Origin: Rhizoclosmatium globosum
Taxonomy: Eukaryota > Chytridiomycota > Chytridiomycetes > Chytridiales > Chytriomycetaceae
Assembly (NCBI GenBank): GCA_002104985.1
Contig: MCGO01000092.1
Span: 1-64,000 of the forward strand
Direction: 5' to 3'
Length of the DNA stretch: 64,000 nt
In this document: positions 61,880 through 64,000 of the stretch, one piece after another
Layout of the letters: each line of letters opens with the position of its first letter
How positions within the stretch are numbered: the first letter of the stretch is position 1
Program-made: the position numbers and the translations under genes
The notes under the pieces: generated by a model
The model's database searches: none
What the model was told of the DNA's origin: nothing
The model's input: the letters and a program-made list of their open reading frames with translations, nothing else

Positions 61880-64000
61880 TCCATCTATCAGTATGTCATG
61901 AATTTACCTGCCTACCAACTGGACGAGGAAATCGATGAAACTATACAGTCGCGGAATAATATTGAGCGTTACAGGCATCCGGCAATCATCACTGGAGTTC
62001 AGCCTGCTGTCGGAGGCAACTTTTACGCCAAGGCTCTTTCCCAGTTTCTGGATGCTCTTGTTGTTTCATTTGTCATCAAACCCGTGAAAGAAATTGATGT
62101 TGAAATACCTGTTGGAGTTGGAGTTGGACTTGGAGTTGGAGGTGGATTTGGAGTTCAAATGGAAGAGGGAGTGGATGAAGAAGATGAAGCCCCAGAGGAT
62201 AACTCCCAGCTAACTCTTGCTCAACTAAGAACCTCGTTCAAGACCTCCATTCTTCAATATATCCAGCCTGTTCAGTGGGGCTTGTGTCTGGAAACTGGAA
62301 CACGACTAGTATCTTCAAAGGCATATGTCAACATCACACATTTATGCCGAGATGATCTTGTAAACTTGTTCACTGATATATTTAAGCTGAGCAAGAGCAA
62401 GTATTTGTTGTTTGGGAATGAAGGATACTTGGAAAACAAGGTCGGTGAACAGCTCAATAACACACATGTTGTGCAGGGTGCGTTCAAAGGCGCTATTGCC
62501 AGATACAAGACATGGGCTACAACTGGCCTGAAATTTGGTAATCTTCTTTCTTTTTCTCTGACATCATCCTTTCACTTTCCTAATCCAACACATTTAACCA
62601 GGAAAATCATTCCATGACCAGTTCAGCCACTCAAATCGTCGATATCTCTCAGTTGATGGTCACACCATATTTCCCAGACTGCCTGACTCGCAAGTTCGTG
62701 GGATGCAGTCTGCTGTCTTTGATCAAAACAAACAAACAGCTGCACACACTGAGGGCTATTTCCTTGATTCTTGTGATGAACCCACCAGAGGCATTCCATG
62801 GCCGCCTAACTTCCCTTCTGTCAATTTGCATTACTTGAACTTGATGCGTCTGGCTTTAGAAAAAGGAGGTCCACTCTGTCAGAGACTTGTTGTTCATCCA
62901 CTGGGATTCAAGATATTTGCGAGTGCAAGGAATGTCATCCACCTTTGTCTGACAAAGAACTCAACAATTAACTTCCCAACGTCCAAGAATGAATTTGTGA
63001 CGTATAGGCCAGGTGCAATCAGCATTACGTATGACAGAGAAACTGGAGTCTTCAAATCAATGCTTCCTCTTCAAACTCACCACATGAACACCCGTGAATT
63101 AGGACTTATTACGAAACAATATTCATACAACAACGCCCCTCGACGTTATCCAACAACAACACCCGCAGTCAACCGCGATTCCATTGATGTCAGCTTTAAT
63201 GAAGTCCAAGAGTTATTGTCAGATTCTTTGAAAGAGATGGCTGAGACTCGAAAATACTATGCTGCAAATCCATCAAACTTGAAGGCACGCGAGGAATATC
63301 GGCATGCATCGCACTTGGTTCGGTACATTCGAAATCGAATTCAGAATGAATGTTCTGCAAAGCACCGCCGCAAACTGGAAGATGCCATGACTGTTTATGC
63401 TGGTCAACACAACTTTGGTTCGTTTCGCTACGACTCTGTCAAATTGGGTGCAGTACATGCTGAAGATACTGAACTATTCAAATCTCGGATGGGATCCTTC
63501 CACAGTCCTGATGTTTGGATCACAAATCCATCAGAAGCTGTTCAGTCTGCGTTTCGGAATGCGTTTGGAACATCTCGTTTATTGTTGAGCAGTGATCCAG
63601 GTGGAAGAACAGTGGAAACGCAGATGGCGAGTACAGGCCATGTTGTTCAGATTGGAGTCGGATTTGAAGCAGTGATTTGTCGTCTTCAGAAACGCATCAG
63701 CACTCTTCAATCGTTTCGAGACAGAGCTATTGATCAACTTGATACTGTGATAGTGCTACGGAGTGTTGTCGCTGCTGCTGAATTGGATCTTGTTAAATAC
63801 GCTTCTGGTGATCAAGTTGTAGCAAAAGAAACATTGCGACTGGAAAATCTTGTACTTTCAGCAGAACAGGAGTTGGAGGCTAGGTTGAAGGAGCTTCGCG
63901 CGTCAGCAAGAATGGTTCGTAAACCAACTCCTGGTCCCAATGACATGAATGTGGTGGACGAGGAAAATGATGTTCTGGATGAAGCAGGGAGAGTGGATAA
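52807..64000 (+). CDS. Giant protein with ubiquitin-like and C2H2-like domains, copy 2 (3' end outside window)
   Basis: Not recognised. Eighteen exons: 52807-52870, 52927-53078, 53132-53789, 53819-54319, 54375-54866, 54916-55211, 55265-55696, 55744-56187, 56249-56817, 56873-57536, 57582-57785, 57842-58793, 58842-59224, 59277-60327, 60379-60557, 60614-60717, 60783-62537, 62602->64000. All splice phases agree, giving at least 3,430 codons. In order: hydrophobic start MLFSFSVVALFAF; basic coiled region; ubiquitin-like segment 1 (FYLSVIVPNGSITM..TLSEL); Pro-rich linker; ubiquitin-like domain 2 (VKLLDGKHLFVEI..LQLVFGG..YNLVVDSTIRFVGKLPGGAD); acidic and Lys-rich region (AKKSVKVKAA); Gly-Val repeats; C2H2-like motifs FCPLC..HLLAHHFH and TCPVC..RHMIESH; then long unique regions with acidic patches. 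The intron at 53790-53818 is only 29 nt. A 5 bp deletion between 59384 and 59385 (GAGAC present in the other copy) breaks the frame, so this copy may be inactive. Confidence 0.78.

Overview
The window is eukaryotic and looks fungal. Most genes carry short GT-AG introns of about 45-70 nt. The set includes splicing factors (CDC5/CEF1, SF3B4), a nucleolar SRP40/NOLC1-type protein, two UDP-N-acetylglucosamine pyrophosphorylases (chitin precursor synthesis), an SH3 membrane protein, seven-pass membrane proteins and Ty1/copia retrotransposons. A zoosporic (chytrid-like) fungus would fit; this is inference, since no rRNA or marker fixes the taxon.

Layout. 1-4.3 kb: SRP40/NOLC1-like 3' part and CDC5/CEF1 (+). 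4.3-5.4 kb: a TATAC-rich inverted repeat, tRNA-Ser(CGA) and a tRNA-Ala-like gene. 5.1-15.4 kb: a roughly 2 kb tandem duplication carrying tRNA-Ala-like plus a GT28-type glycosyltransferase. Both glycosyltransferases are broken, and the second is split by a young 6.3 kb copia element (475/476 bp LTRs, target duplication GGGAT). 15.7-21.1 kb: SF3B4, a CBS-domain protein and two multi-pass membrane proteins. 21.2-25.85 kb: an older, decayed copia element with only 65 bp terminal repeats. 25.85-36.7 kb: the left arm of a large inverted repeat. 37-52 kb: a run of minus-strand genes (SWIB protein, a repeat-containing protein, a GPI-type cell-surface protein, a triple-SH3 membrane protein, a four-pass membrane protein, two tandem UDP-GlcNAc pyrophosphorylases). 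52.1-52.3 kb: a displaced fragment of the GPI-protein gene. 52.3-64 kb: the right arm of the inverted repeat, running off the window.

The most unusual object is the gene in the two inverted-repeat arms. In the right arm I can chain 18 exons with fully consistent splice phases into one reading frame of at least 3,430 codons with no stop before the window ends. It has a hydrophobic N-terminus, two ubiquitin-like (beta-grasp) segments, the second ending in a Gly-Gly-Ala, an acidic/Lys-rich linker and two C2H2-type zinc-finger-like motifs. I do not recognise the family. The two copies are nearly identical over most of their length, but a block of about 1 kb containing the second ubiquitin-like domain is only about half identical in protein. 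The left copy is also interrupted by a 1,209 bp DNA transposon (14 bp terminal inverted repeats, perfect 9 bp target duplication; the right copy is the empty site) and loses its 3' end at the decayed copia element. The right copy has a 5 bp frameshifting deletion.

Caution: many otherwise conserved genes carry single-base frame breaks, often in homopolymers. Part of the apparent pseudogenisation may be consensus error, so breaks not supported by larger lesions are flagged.
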